Shown here piece by piece: positions 1-8,019 of a DNA stretch of 64,000 nucleotides. The notes beneath the pieces were generated by a model. That model ran no database searches. It was given only the letters and a program-made list of their open reading frames with translations, and was not told the origin of the DNA. The translations under genes were made by a program, and so were the position numbers. Source of the DNA: a bacterium (GTDB taxonomy: Bacteria > UBP6 > UBA1177); assembly GCA_016290135.1 (NCBI GenBank), contig JAEESW010000001.1:154468-218467 (forward strand). Direction: 5' to 3'. The stretch's first letter is position 1. Each line of letters opens with the position of its first letter.

Positions 1-1051
1 GATCGAAGATTTCGCCTTTGTCTGCTCTTTCAAGCAGAGTTTCACAGTCCATTGAGTCATCAACTTTTATCATCTGAAAAACTGTCTTTTCGGTATTCGT
101 GACAGTCGTTTTCTGCATAGAGAGAGTCTTGTTCGGCGTGTCAGGGTGCGAGAACTGATCTTCCCACCACTCGATATTGCCTTCTATCCTGCCCTCTGCG
201 ACAAGTTTTCCTGTAACTATGTGGCTCAGTCTCTGGACATAGTACATATCTCCGTTTGCGAAGCCGTTGAAACCTACCGTAAAAGCAGGATGTCCGTCTT
301 CATCGTGGTCAAAGATCCTCGGATCGTTTTTATCCGTGACCATAGGTTCGGTCGAAGGATCTTCCATCTTTGCACCGCGCAGTTCATAATCTTTGTTGAG
401 CCTGAAAGTGTATCCTCCGTCAGCTTTTCCGATCTCAAGATAAGGCACATTTTCCTGTCCCGGTATATCTTTCGGTTTCCAGTGGAAGAAAACAGTGTTC
501 AGTTTGGAAAAAGGCTCGTTGAAATGGACTACGCCGAATGTCAGGGCATTGTCTCCTGTCCGGTTGTCGGTGCGGCAGATCCGGTCTCCTTTTTTGAAAA
601 AATCAAATTCACCCTTCTCGTTTTTTCTGATCTCAACAACGAGGTAACGCATTGTTACGCTCGGGACATTTTTTGCCACGGCTGCACTTGACTGTGATCT
701 GAAAATGATCTTCTGCGCCCATGTCCCGGCAAAATTTGATTCGATCTCCTCTTCAGTGACGGGATCTTCAGAAACATTTTCACCGGGGGTCTCAGTTTCA
801 TCACTGTCGGGCGTTTCAGTTTCAGTCACTTCCTCAGCTTCGTCCGGCTCCTCGTTTCCGTTGTCAGGAACAGTTGTCTCTTCATCAGGAGCAGCCGCTT
901 CGTCATTTTTTTCACCTGTTTCATCATCGCTTGTTTCGGCATTGCCGTCATCAGAGCCATTTTCTGTTTCCTTTCCGCCTTCGTTACCCCCGCATGAAAT
1001 GAGGAAGATCAAAAAACAAAATACAAAACCCAAAATCAAAAACTTTTTCAT
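1..1051 (-). CDS. Secreted lipoprotein, paralogue of the next gene (3' end outside window)
   Basis: This reading frame is absent from the ORF track because it has no stop inside the window. On the minus strand it opens at ATG 1051 (MKKFLILGFVFCFLIFLISCGG) after a GGAGATTTGA ribosome site and stays open to base 1, about 350 residues. The first 20 residues are a lipoprotein signal with lipobox LISC. An acidic Asp/Glu/Thr-rich linker of about 80 residues follows. The remainder matches the neighbour at 1118-2212 closely: both have RTDNRTG, NTVFFHWKP, ELRGA, RIFDHDEDG, MYYVQRL and SMDC in the same order. It is therefore a tandem duplicate. The function is unknown; a surface-exposed or periplasmic lipoprotein is the most that can be said. 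The shadow plus-strand ORFs at 146-691 and 705-1181 are discarded. Confidence 0.85.
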   Translation of the reverse strand, partial: MKKFLILGFVFCFLIFLISCGGNEGGKETENGSDDGNAETSDDETGEKNDEAAAPDEETTVPDNGNEEPDEAEEVTETETPDSDETETPGENVSEDPVTEEEIESNFAGTWAQKIIFRSQSSAAVAKNVPSVTMRYLVVEIRKNEKGEFDFFKKGDRICRTDNRTGDNALTFGVVHFNEPFSKLNTVFFHWKPKDIPGQENVPYLEIGKADGGYTFRLNKDYELRGAKMEDPSTEPMVTDKNDPRIFDHDEDGHPAFTVGFNGFANGDMYYVQRLSHIVTGKLVAEGRIEGNIEWWEDQFSHPDTPNKTLSMQKTTVTNTEKTVFQMIKVDDSMDCETLLERADKGEIFD

Positions 1052-1072
1052 TCAAATCTCCATAATGAATTG

Positions 1073-1097
1073 TAAAAAAGCCCCTCTGAGAGGGGCT
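1073..1097 (-). terminator. Intrinsic terminator between two paralogous lipoprotein genes
   Basis: On the minus strand the sequence reads AGCCCCTC-TCA-GAGGGGCT followed by TTTTTTA: an 8-bp GC-rich stem, a 3-base loop and a run of six T. It sits about 20 bases after the stop of the lipoprotein gene at 1118 and only about 20 bases before the ATG of the next paralogue at 1051. That leaves almost no room for a separate promoter, so it may act as an attenuator with readthrough. Confidence 0.85.
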
Positions 1098-1117
1098 GAA
1101 GTCAGAAGATCAACGGA

Positions 1118-2212
1118 TCAGTTGACTCCTACTGCATCTCCTGCATTCGGGTCAACAAGGTCGAAGACCGTGTCAAGCTGATTGACCAGCGTATCGCAGT
1201 CCATCGAGTCCGAAACTTTTCTGAACTGGAATATTGATTTGTCTTTGAGCGTGGTCGTGTTTTTCGGAGCTTTCAATGTTGCATTGGTAGCATCTACCAA
1301 AAACTGCTCGTCACTCCAGTCAACATTTCCTTCAATTTTGTCTTCAGCAACCATTTTGCCTTCAAATACATGCCACAGTCTCTGGACATAGTACATGGTA
1401 CCGGTCGAAAGAGAAGTCTTGCCTTTAATGCCGAGCGTAAATGCGGCCTTGCCGTCTTCGTCATGGTCGAAGATCCTTGAATCGGTCTTTTTGTCAATCA
1501 TATTTTCGGTCGCCGGGTTGTCCATGCGTGCACCGCGGAGTTCCCAGTCTTTGTTGAGTTTGAAAGAAATCTCTTCGCCGTTTTCTGCAACTTCTACATA
1601 AGGAGTATCTTCCTGACCGGCGATGTCAGCAGGTTTCCAATGGAAGAAGACGGTATTGAACTTCGATTCGTTGAAAAGGACATTACTTGCGGAAGTAGCG
1701 TTCTTTTCTCCGGTCCTGTTGTCCGTTCTGCAAAGTTTGTTGTCAACCTTGTTCATATCAAGCTGTCCTTTTTCGTTGACATAGAAATCAGCAATAAAAT
1801 ATCTGGTCGTGATACTAGGAGCAGGTATACCGAGAGCTACTGAATTAGAATGGAGAATGACTTCTGCCGCCCATCTGCCGACAAATTTTTTATAAAGCGG
1901 ATTTTCGTTATCAGGATCGGTCGGATCATCGGTCGGATCATCGGTCGGATCGTCAGTCGGATCATCGGTCGGATCGTCGGTCGGATCGTCGGTCGGATCA
2001 TCGGTCGGATCATCGGTCGGATCGTCAGTCGGATCGTCGGTCGGATCATCGGTCGGGTCTGTGTCTGCTGCGGTGTCGGGATTCTCTTCGGTATCGGTAT
2101 CTGTAACCGTGTCAGTGTCATCGGCTTTTTCCGGTTTTTTGCTGTCACCGCCGCATGAAACAAAGAAAAGTGTTGCACAGATTGCAACGATCGAAATCAT
2201 GAATTTTTTCAT
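1118..2212 (-). CDS. Secreted lipoprotein with Asp-Pro-Thr-Asp repeat linker
   Basis: This encodes a 364-residue lipoprotein. The track starts at TTG 2224, but ATG 2212 is better: GGAGGA lies just upstream and the protein then begins MKKFMISIVAICATLFFVSC, a standard signal with lipobox FVSC. An acidic region follows, built of about eleven DPTD units (12-bp DNA repeats), a flexible spacer holding the folded part away from the membrane. The C-terminal about 260 residues are shared with the gene at 1-1051. No known domain is recognised. The gene lies 26 bp downstream of the FadL-like gene and is probably co-transcribed with it; a strong terminator follows. Confidence 0.85.
   Translation of the reverse strand: MKKFMISIVAICATLFFVSCGGDSKKPEKADDTDTVTDTDTEENPDTAADTDPTDDPTDDPTDDPTDDPTDDPTDDPTDDPTDDPTDDPTDDPTDDPTDPDNENPLYKKFVGRWAAEVILHSNSVALGIPAPSITTRYFIADFYVNEKGQLDMNKVDNKLCRTDNRTGEKNATSASNVLFNESKFNTVFFHWKPADIAGQEDTPYVEVAENGEEISFKLNKDWELRGARMDNPATENMIDKKTDSRIFDHDEDGKAAFTLGIKGKTSLSTGTMYYVQRLWHVFEGKMVAEDKIEGNVDWSDEQFLVDATNATLKAPKNTTTLKDKSIFQFRKVSDSMDCDTLVNQLDTVFDLVDPNAGDAVGVN
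1916..2058 (-). repeat. 12-bp tandem repeat coding DPTD
   Basis: About eleven head-to-tail copies of a 12-bp unit (plus-strand form roughly tcggtcggatca) with single-base variants. They are in frame and encode Asp-Pro-Thr-Asp. Because the unit length is a multiple of three, copy-number slippage would change the linker length without a frameshift. Confidence 0.9.
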
Positions 2213-2238
2213 TTTTTCCTCCAAAAAAAATTGTCAAA

Positions 2239-3756
2239 TCACCATATGACTTCTGCTGAAATACCTATGTTCAAAAGAAATCCTTCGCTTGTCCAGCCCG
2301 GAAAACCGGGGTTGTTGGTCTGCATTTCCTTTTTTATGGTTGCCACATCCTCAGATGAAAGTTCGGAACCGTAATATCCGGCTTCATCGTCAGGAACTTC
2401 GTCAACCAGTCCGCCGTCTTTCATGGCGCGTTCAAGATCCTTCTCTTCAGTCCTGCTGAGGAGCCACTGCAGAGAACCGCTTATTCCGGCACCGATCTTG
2501 ACCTGATCAGTAATGCCGAAATATTCGTGGTAACCGAGAGAGAAGCCGAACCTGTCGTTGTCGACATAGTTTTCTCTGCCCGTCTGAGCAGGAACGGGAC
2601 TCGGAACATAAGTGAAGCCGAATGCGGCTCTGCGTTCAGGATGTCTCATGAGCAGACCTGCCGTTGCGGAGAATGTATCACTCCATTTATCATAAGGTTT
2701 TTCGCCGTGCCGGTTGATGTAAGTCGACCACCTTGACCATTCGAATCCGGCCATGGGAGTAAGTATGTAGTCATGTGCTATCTTGAAATCATAGTAGGTG
2801 CCGATCGAAAGTTTTATAGGCTGATAACCTGCCGTCATCGAGGATTCGGCCTTGAGATATTTTTGACCTTCCGGATAGAGATAGTCCAGACCTAAGACCT
2901 GCATCTCGTTGTTGAGTTTGACGATACCCGTGTTCGTCGGGAAGTGGAAAGTCCCGGTGAGATGCCATCCTGCGACCGGGTTAGCCACGAATGAGAAGTA
3001 GGGCATTACAGATGCGCCGACATTCATCTTTGCGTTTATGAGCTGCTGGGAAGGGTTCGAAGCATTCGGAACGAAAACGCGGTTCTGAGTTTTTGTATAA
3101 GTCGAGATCGCAAGCCCGGCACCGATCCTGAAGTAACGGCCGAATCTTCCGGCAAGAGCCAATGCCGCGCTGAACTGTTTCAGTCTGTCGCCGTAAAGCT
3201 CGAACTGAAGGCTGTTTGAAAAATACTGTTCCCTTTCGTCGTTGAAAAAAGGCTCCTGAGTCTGGATCCCTGAAATAGGAAGAAGTGCATAAACACCGAC
3301 AGCGAGCTGTCCTCCTATTTTTTCAAGACTTTTCTTCGCTATGTTTTTAACTGCTCCGAGCATGATGACGCCGTCGAATGAGTCATAATCGGCGGAACCG
3401 CGCCTGTTTATCAGGTCGGCTGTGGGCAGAGGCGCATTGTAGCCTTCGATCCCGGTCCCCATGTTCGAAGTTTCAAAATCGTGGATATAAGATCCGATGT
3501 CGTATCCGTTGGGACGGACGGCATGTTTTATCGACTTGTTCTGGATCGTCATTCCGAAACCGATCTTGAAGGAATCGTCCAAAGTTGCGAGGTCTGCGGG
3601 GTTGAAGTAAGCCGCCTCGGCGCCGGTCGAGATTATGCGTGAAGTGAACGGATGGACCGCATCCTGCGCGCCGACAAGTTCAAGGACGGAAGAAGCCGAA
3701 AGCGTTGCCGAAAAGCATACGCAAACAGCGAGGAATAAAATTTTTTTCAACGACAT
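2239..3756 (-). CDS. FadL/OmpP1-like outer-membrane beta-barrel protein
   Basis: This 505-residue protein starts at ATG 3756 after GGAGAT. Residues 1-21 form a Sec signal ending ATLSA. The mature N-terminus contains GAEAAYFNPADLATL, which resembles the N-terminal hatch of the OmpP1/FadL/TodX long-chain fatty-acid transporter family (usual motif NPAGLA). The rest alternates polar and aromatic residues as expected for beta-strands, and the chain ends in a strand with terminal Trp (EVIW), as outer-membrane barrels do. FadL proteins bring hydrophobic compounds across the outer membrane; the substrate here is unknown. The gene is first in a likely operon with the lipoprotein at 1118-2212. Family call moderately sure, substrate not. 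Confidence 0.7.
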   Translation of the reverse strand: MSLKKILFLAVCVCFSATLSASSVLELVGAQDAVHPFTSRIISTGAEAAYFNPADLATLDDSFKIGFGMTIQNKSIKHAVRPNGYDIGSYIHDFETSNMGTGIEGYNAPLPTADLINRRGSADYDSFDGVIMLGAVKNIAKKSLEKIGGQLAVGVYALLPISGIQTQEPFFNDEREQYFSNSLQFELYGDRLKQFSAALALAGRFGRYFRIGAGLAISTYTKTQNRVFVPNASNPSQQLINAKMNVGASVMPYFSFVANPVAGWHLTGTFHFPTNTGIVKLNNEMQVLGLDYLYPEGQKYLKAESSMTAGYQPIKLSIGTYYDFKIAHDYILTPMAGFEWSRWSTYINRHGEKPYDKWSDTFSATAGLLMRHPERRAAFGFTYVPSPVPAQTGRENYVDNDRFGFSLGYHEYFGITDQVKIGAGISGSLQWLLSRTEEKDLERAMKDGGLVDEVPDDEAGYYGSELSSEDVATIKKEMQTNNPGFPGWTSEGFLLNIGISAEVIW

Positions 3757-3822
3757 TTATATCTCCAATATAAAAATAACTTAACTTACAACGAACAATG
3801 AGACTTTTTAACAAGCCTCAGG

Positions 3823-4599
3823 TTACATCATCCCCAAATATTTCATGGCCTTTTTTATGTCCTCCCAGACAGGCCGTTTGTAGCTTTCGTTCCGCAGCAA
3901 AGCACTCGGATGATATGTGACAAAAACCTTTATTCCTTCGTATTCATAGCTCGTCTCACGGGCTTTCGACATCGGACTTTCGATGCCGAGCAGATTTTTC
4001 ATCGCAACTTTTCCAAGTAAAATCAAGACTTTAGGATTCACGATCCGAATCTGTTCCTTCAAAAATCCTATGCAGCACTGAGCCTCATCCGGCATCGGAT
4101 CGCGGTTCGCCGGCGGTCTGCACTTGACAATGTTTGCGATGTAGACCTGCTCGCGCGGGATCTTCATGCCGTTTTCGATTATTTTTGTGAGAAGCTGCCC
4201 CGCCTTTCCGACAAAAGGTCTGCCGGTCAGATCCTCGTCTTCGCCGGGCCCTTCGCCGATGAACATGATGTCGGCATCCGGATTTCCTTCTCCGAAGACT
4301 GTATTCGTCCGCTTTGCTGCAAGGCGGCAGCCCGAACATCTTTCAGTCTTGATGCGCAGCTTTTCAAGCGGCGGAAGCGATTCGTCGACCGGTTCTTCAG
4401 CCCTTTTTGTAGCTACATTCGCAGAAACGGGGGATGCCGTAGCGATCGAGACAAAACCTGCGTTTCTGAAAGTTTTCAAAATTTCTTCGGAAATATCCGA
4501 CCGAATTTCTTCTGCGAATTTATCGTTGAAGGTGAACGGCTCGATCTGCTGCTGCCAAAGCAGCCATGCTTCAAGCGATTCGGAAACTGAAGGGATCAA
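3823..4599 (-). CDS. Uracil-DNA glycosylase, family 4 (Fe-S type)
   Basis: This enzyme removes uracil from DNA at the start of base-excision repair. The C-terminal two thirds carry the family-4 signatures: GEGPG at about 115-119 followed by GRPFVGKAGQLL, KCRPPANRDPMPDE at about 159-172, and HPSALLRN at about 230-237. Cys88, Cys91, Cys160 and Cys175 or 176 fit the four iron-sulfur ligands. The N-terminal about 80 residues are a variable extension with a Trp-rich start. The only plausible start is TTG 4599, which overlaps the TGA of the upstream HEAT-repeat gene as TTGA, pointing to translational coupling; no in-frame ATG lies before the conserved domain. Confidence 0.9.
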   Translation of the reverse strand: MIPSVSESLEAWLLWQQQIEPFTFNDKFAEEIRSDISEEILKTFRNAGFVSIATASPVSANVATKRAEEPVDESLPPLEKLRIKTERCSGCRLAAKRTNTVFGEGNPDADIMFIGEGPGEDEDLTGRPFVGKAGQLLTKIIENGMKIPREQVYIANIVKCRPPANRDPMPDEAQCCIGFLKEQIRIVNPKVLILLGKVAMKNLLGIESPMSKARETSYEYEGIKVFVTYHPSALLRNESYKRPVWEDIKKAMKYLGMM

Positions 4600-6113
4600 T
4601 TCTTTTCTCTGCCGTACCTGAGAATAAACAAATTGTCTTCGATAGCGTTTGCCGCCTCTTCGCGGACTTTCGGATCAGTCTCTTCGCTTACGAGTTTCTT
4701 GAGGTAATCCTGGACCGATTTGTCGGCGATCTTTGCAAGAGACTGGATGCCGATCGATTTCGCGAGGATCGATTTTTCACGGACGATGAAGTCGTAAAGC
4801 GGTTTCGCGCCGCCGGCATTGCCGAGCTGACCGATCGACATTGCAGCTGTCGTTCTGATTTCTTCCTTGGAGTCTTCGTTCAGGACCTGAATGAGGAAAG
4901 GAAGTGATTCTGCGAACTGGTATGATCCGACGACAGAAAGGATCGTCTTCTTCCAGTAAGAATCGGTGCTTTTATTGAAAAGCGAAACGAGCGCTGCAGC
5001 GACATCTTTCGATTTTACCTTGTTGAAGTAGTTGTTGAACTCGAGCTTCCTTTCGGAGATTCTTTCGTTCGTAGCAGCTTTGAGAACGAGTTCGACCAAG
5101 TCGGCGCCGTCGTATTCCGAAATGATGGCAAGGACTTTTGCGAGCCATTCCGCGTCTCCGCTGTCAAGCTGAGATGAAATGAGTCTGATCGTGTCGGGAG
5201 AATCGATCTCGATGAGTGCGCGGACGAAGACCTCTTTGTTCGTCGCCGGTTTTTCTTCGGGGAAACATTCGCTCGAAGAAGGCGCGTAGAGGCTGATCTT
5301 GTTGAGCAGTTTTCCGATGACAGGAACGCTCTGTTTCGAGTAGAGGTTCATTGCTGCGAAACCGAAAGCGGTCTGGTTGTCTGCGTTGAAACCTTCCGCC
5401 TTGTTAAGGATCTGCTGGTTGAAGTAAAGTTCGCCTTTGATCTCGCCCGAGAATTTGACTGCGAGGCATGAAAGTGTGTCGGAACCCGCAATGAAGGAAT
5501 CGTATTTCTCGTCATCGATCGGAAGTCCGCCGATCCTTGCGACAGCTACTGCCGTGCGGAGCGATGCAGCGTCCTTTTCTTCGATGAATTCGGTCAAAAG
5601 GCGCTCAAAGATCTCTTTTGTCGAGTCGTTCTGCATATTGTCGGCTTTTTCGCGGATCGCCTTTATCGCGACTTCGAGAAGCCTTTCGTCAAAGAACTGC
5701 CAGAAGTTGATCCTGTACGGAGTGTTGAAGGAGAAGTTGACCTTGTTGTCTTTCGTGACAGGGATCGTGATGCTGTTTTCAAGCAGTCTGTAGTCTTTTG
5801 CCCCTTTTTTGAGGATGAAAATGTAGGCATCGCCTTTTTTGTAGGCGTCTCTTTTGTAGCGGAGCCTGATTTTTTCGTTGTCGAGCCCGTTGATCTCGAT
5901 GTCACCGGAAGCTTCGCCGGCATAAACTTTGTCGACAGTGACTTTCGCCTTTGTTTTTCCGCCCTGGATGTATTTTCCAAGGATTATAGTGTCCGCGCTT
6001 TCAAGAGATTTGACAAAATCTTCATCCTTCAATTGGACTTTGTCATCGAGCACAGACTGCGCGAAAATTGATGAAGTGAAAAAAATCACTAATAAAAATA
6101 ACGTTTTGAGCAT
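4596..6113 (-). CDS. Secreted HEAT-repeat protein
   Basis: A 505-residue exported protein. The track starts at 6143, but ATG 6113 has GGGGGT upstream and gives a clean signal peptide (MLKTLFLLVIFFTSSIFAQS). Residues about 30-130 look like a small beta domain; the rest is helical. The C-terminal about 250 residues contain HEAT/PBS-lyase-like repeats, for example AAMSIGQLGNAGGAKPL and VREEAANAIEDN. Such repeats are protein-binding scaffolds, so a periplasmic adaptor role is likely but no enzyme activity is visible. It has its own promoter at about 6160-6186 and is coupled by a 4-bp overlap to the uracil-DNA glycosylase gene, an unexpected partner. Confidence 0.8.
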   Translation of the reverse strand: MLKTLFLLVIFFTSSIFAQSVLDDKVQLKDEDFVKSLESADTIILGKYIQGGKTKAKVTVDKVYAGEASGDIEINGLDNEKIRLRYKRDAYKKGDAYIFILKKGAKDYRLLENSITIPVTKDNKVNFSFNTPYRINFWQFFDERLLEVAIKAIREKADNMQNDSTKEIFERLLTEFIEEKDAASLRTAVAVARIGGLPIDDEKYDSFIAGSDTLSCLAVKFSGEIKGELYFNQQILNKAEGFNADNQTAFGFAAMNLYSKQSVPVIGKLLNKISLYAPSSSECFPEEKPATNKEVFVRALIEIDSPDTIRLISSQLDSGDAEWLAKVLAIISEYDGADLVELVLKAATNERISERKLEFNNYFNKVKSKDVAAALVSLFNKSTDSYWKKTILSVVGSYQFAESLPFLIQVLNEDSKEEIRTTAAMSIGQLGNAGGAKPLYDFIVREKSILAKSIGIQSLAKIADKSVQDYLKKLVSEETDPKVREEAANAIEDNLFILRYGREKN

Positions 6114-6159
6114 AGTGTTACCCCCATTTTTGGATAAGAACAAAATAAAATCTATAATA

Positions 6160-6186
6160 TTTATACAATAAAAGAGGATTTGTCAA
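6160..6186 (-). promoter_or_regulatory. Candidate sigma-70-type promoter for HEAT protein / UDG operon
   Basis: On the minus strand a perfect TTGACA (6186-6181) is followed after 15 bp by TATAAA (6165-6160); other -10 readings such as TAAATA at 17 bp are possible. It lies in the gap after the ankyrin gene and about 47 bp before ATG 6113. Confidence 0.5.
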
Positions 6187-6205
6187 TAAAAACGGAAAGA
6201 TGCGT

Positions 6206-7336
6206 TTAGATGGTGTATGTGTATTTAAAATCGATCTGTCCGTCGTAGAACTGCGGGAAAGGACGCGACCTGATTGCATCGAGGATGCAGTCTCCGAAAA
6301 GAGACGACTGATATTTTTCGGTCGTGAAGTAGGCGTCAAGGACGACACCGCTGCCTGCAACGCGGACCATGAGTTCCATCGTTCCCATCATGTTGCGGTC
6401 GCCCTGCTCGTATCTGCTCTGGTAGCACTGCGTTATGTCGGGGAGGAACTTGTTCATGTGCGAAGTGACGTGTTTTGCCTCAAGAGTCGCCGGAAGGTAA
6501 TCCTCTCTGCCTGCCCATGCCGCACGGAGCGTCTCAAGATCGGGAGGAGTGGTCACGAACTGCGTGTCTGCCGGTCTTGCCGGTCTTTTTATCAGGTCGC
6601 CTTCGACTTTTGCCTGGCGCGCTATCATCTCGACGATGCTCTTGAATTTGCGCTCTTCTGCGTAACCGCGGGCCGTTTTACTCGTTTTGAAGTGTATTTT
6701 GTTGATGTCTGCCCTGAATTCGAGGAGCGTCTTTACGACTTTTTCGTGGCCGTTCATGCTTGCGAACATGAGCGCACTCACGCCGTCGACCGTGACATCG
6801 TTGATCTTCGCGTTGTTGTAAAGCAGGAATCTGACCATTTCATCGTGGCCGTAACGCGCAGCATCCATGAGCGGAGTCTCTTTGTATCTGTCTGAATTGT
6901 TGACAGCCGCGCCTTTCTCGACGAGGTATTTGACAACTTCAAGATTTCCTTTTTTTGCAGCCCATGAAAGCGGTGTTTCATCACGGTAACCGTCCATGAC
7001 ATCAATGTAGGCGTGCTTTTCGACAAGCTGTCTCACCATTTCCATGTTTCCGTGCCATGCGGCCCAGTGAAGCGGATATACGCCGCTTTTGTTCTTGGAG
7101 TTCACATCTGCGCCGGCAGCGAGAAATTTTCCGACGAGGGCGGTGTCATTGAGTCTTGCAGCCTCGACGAAAGCGTCAGGATCATTCGAGACCTTGATGT
7201 TTTTTGAGGAACTTTCCTTCTTTTTGACCTGTTCGGTCTTTCCTTTCTCAGGCTGGCTTTCCGTCTTTGTGTCGGAAGTTCCGCACGAAACAAAAACAAC
7301 GAAAACGATCAAGAAAAGTAAGCGAAAAATTTTCAT
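6206..7336 (-). CDS. Ankyrin-repeat lipoprotein with AgmX/PglI-like C-terminal domain
   Basis: This 376-residue protein starts at ATG 7336 after CAGGAGGAATT. It has a lipoprotein signal with lipobox FVSC. About five ankyrin repeats span residues 50-215 (for example DETPLSWAAKKGNLEVVKYL). The last about 95 residues match the AgmX/PglI C-terminal (TonB-like) domain: QCYQSRYEQGD, a middle strand with VRVAGSGVV, then GDCILDAIRSRPFP, the same paired cysteines as in the GltG-like proteins at 33075 and 46312. Ankyrin repeats bind proteins, so an envelope adaptor is likely. The ATG overlaps the stop of the preceding lipoprotein gene (ATGA), so the two are translationally coupled. Confidence 0.85.
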   Translation of the reverse strand: MKIFRLLFLIVFVVFVSCGTSDTKTESQPEKGKTEQVKKKESSSKNIKVSNDPDAFVEAARLNDTALVGKFLAAGADVNSKNKSGVYPLHWAAWHGNMEMVRQLVEKHAYIDVMDGYRDETPLSWAAKKGNLEVVKYLVEKGAAVNNSDRYKETPLMDAARYGHDEMVRFLLYNNAKINDVTVDGVSALMFASMNGHEKVVKTLLEFRADINKIHFKTSKTARGYAEERKFKSIVEMIARQAKVEGDLIKRPARPADTQFVTTPPDLETLRAAWAGREDYLPATLEAKHVTSHMNKFLPDITQCYQSRYEQGDRNMMGTMELMVRVAGSGVVLDAYFTTEKYQSSLFGDCILDAIRSRPFPQFYDGQIDFKYTYTI

Positions 7337-8019
7337 AATTCCTCCTGTTTATCAGATGATTTTTCAGAAACGACAAGTTCCATCCTCTTTTTTACAGCTC
7401 CGGCACTTTCTGTGTCGCCGTGTTTTTCAAAATATGCAAGCTGGAGGGCGAGATATTTAAGAGCCGCTTTTTTCCAGCCTTCTTCTGAAGCCGCCTTGAC
7501 TGCTATGCCGGCTGTTTCTGCATCGTAGCATCCGCTTTTTGCAAAAAACGAAGCCTTGATAAGGAGCGATGCCGGATCTTTTTCGGAAGAAAGCTCCGAA
7601 TTGACCTTTTCGACACTGCATTTCTGTGAAAACTCAAAAATATCGCGGTATTTCTTCGGAAGATCTTCTGATTTCCGCGCTTTGCCGGAAAGAAAATTAT
7701 AGTAAGCGACATTCTCTTCATTTTTCAGAAGCGGGAGCATGCCTGCGGCATCACGGCAGTCGGAGTATTCGAGAAGCGCGAAATCCACGATGCACCTTGT
7801 AAGATAAGCCTTCACGATTTCGTCCGGATCCACCGTCATTTTGAAATCTTCGAGCATTTTGTCGAAATATTTCGAAGCATAGCTTTCATTCCCGATAAAA
7901 CTGCTTTCGATGAAATTCGCAGTATCGGCCATGGCGTTCTGCCTCCATGCCGGAATGTGCCCCGCGCCGCATGAAACCAGGAGAAAAAGCGTTGAAACAA
8001 ACAGGAAGACTTTCATCAC
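7333..8019 (-). CDS. Small lipoprotein of unknown function
   Basis: A 228-residue lipoprotein (MMKVFLFVSTLFLLVSC, lipobox LVSC). The start is GTG 8019 or the adjacent ATG 8016; AGGAGAT upstream fits the GTG spacing slightly better. Both overlap the TGA of the MCE gene, and the 3' end overlaps the ankyrin gene by ATGA, so three genes form one coupled operon. The mature protein is mostly helical and has six Cys after the lipid anchor cysteine region, among them C-x-D-C-R type spacing, but no domain is recognised. Helical repeats akin to TPR are possible. Position between an MCE protein and an ankyrin lipoprotein suggests a role in envelope lipid handling or scaffolding, which is inference. Confidence 0.75.
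   Translation of the reverse strand: MMKVFLFVSTLFLLVSCGAGHIPAWRQNAMADTANFIESSFIGNESYASKYFDKMLEDFKMTVDPDEIVKAYLTRCIVDFALLEYSDCRDAAGMLPLLKNEENVAYYNFLSGKARKSEDLPKKYRDIFEFSQKCSVEKVNSELSSEKDPASLLIKASFFAKSGCYDAETAGIAVKAASEEGWKKAALKYLALQLAYFEKHGDTESAGAVKKRMELVVSEKSSDKQEEL

Noticed and set aside
146-1181. Plus-strand ORFs 146-691 and 705-1181
   Set aside because: They are antisense to the partial lipoprotein gene 1-1051, which has a signal peptide, ribosome site and a paralogue.
1916-2058. Possible CRISPR array
   Set aside because: Short 12-bp repeats without spacers, in frame within a lipoprotein; simple coding repeat.
3757-3822. Terminator after the uracil-DNA glycosylase gene
   Set aside because: GAGGCTT/AAGTCTC gives a 7-bp stem with a wobble and no T-run; too weak to call.
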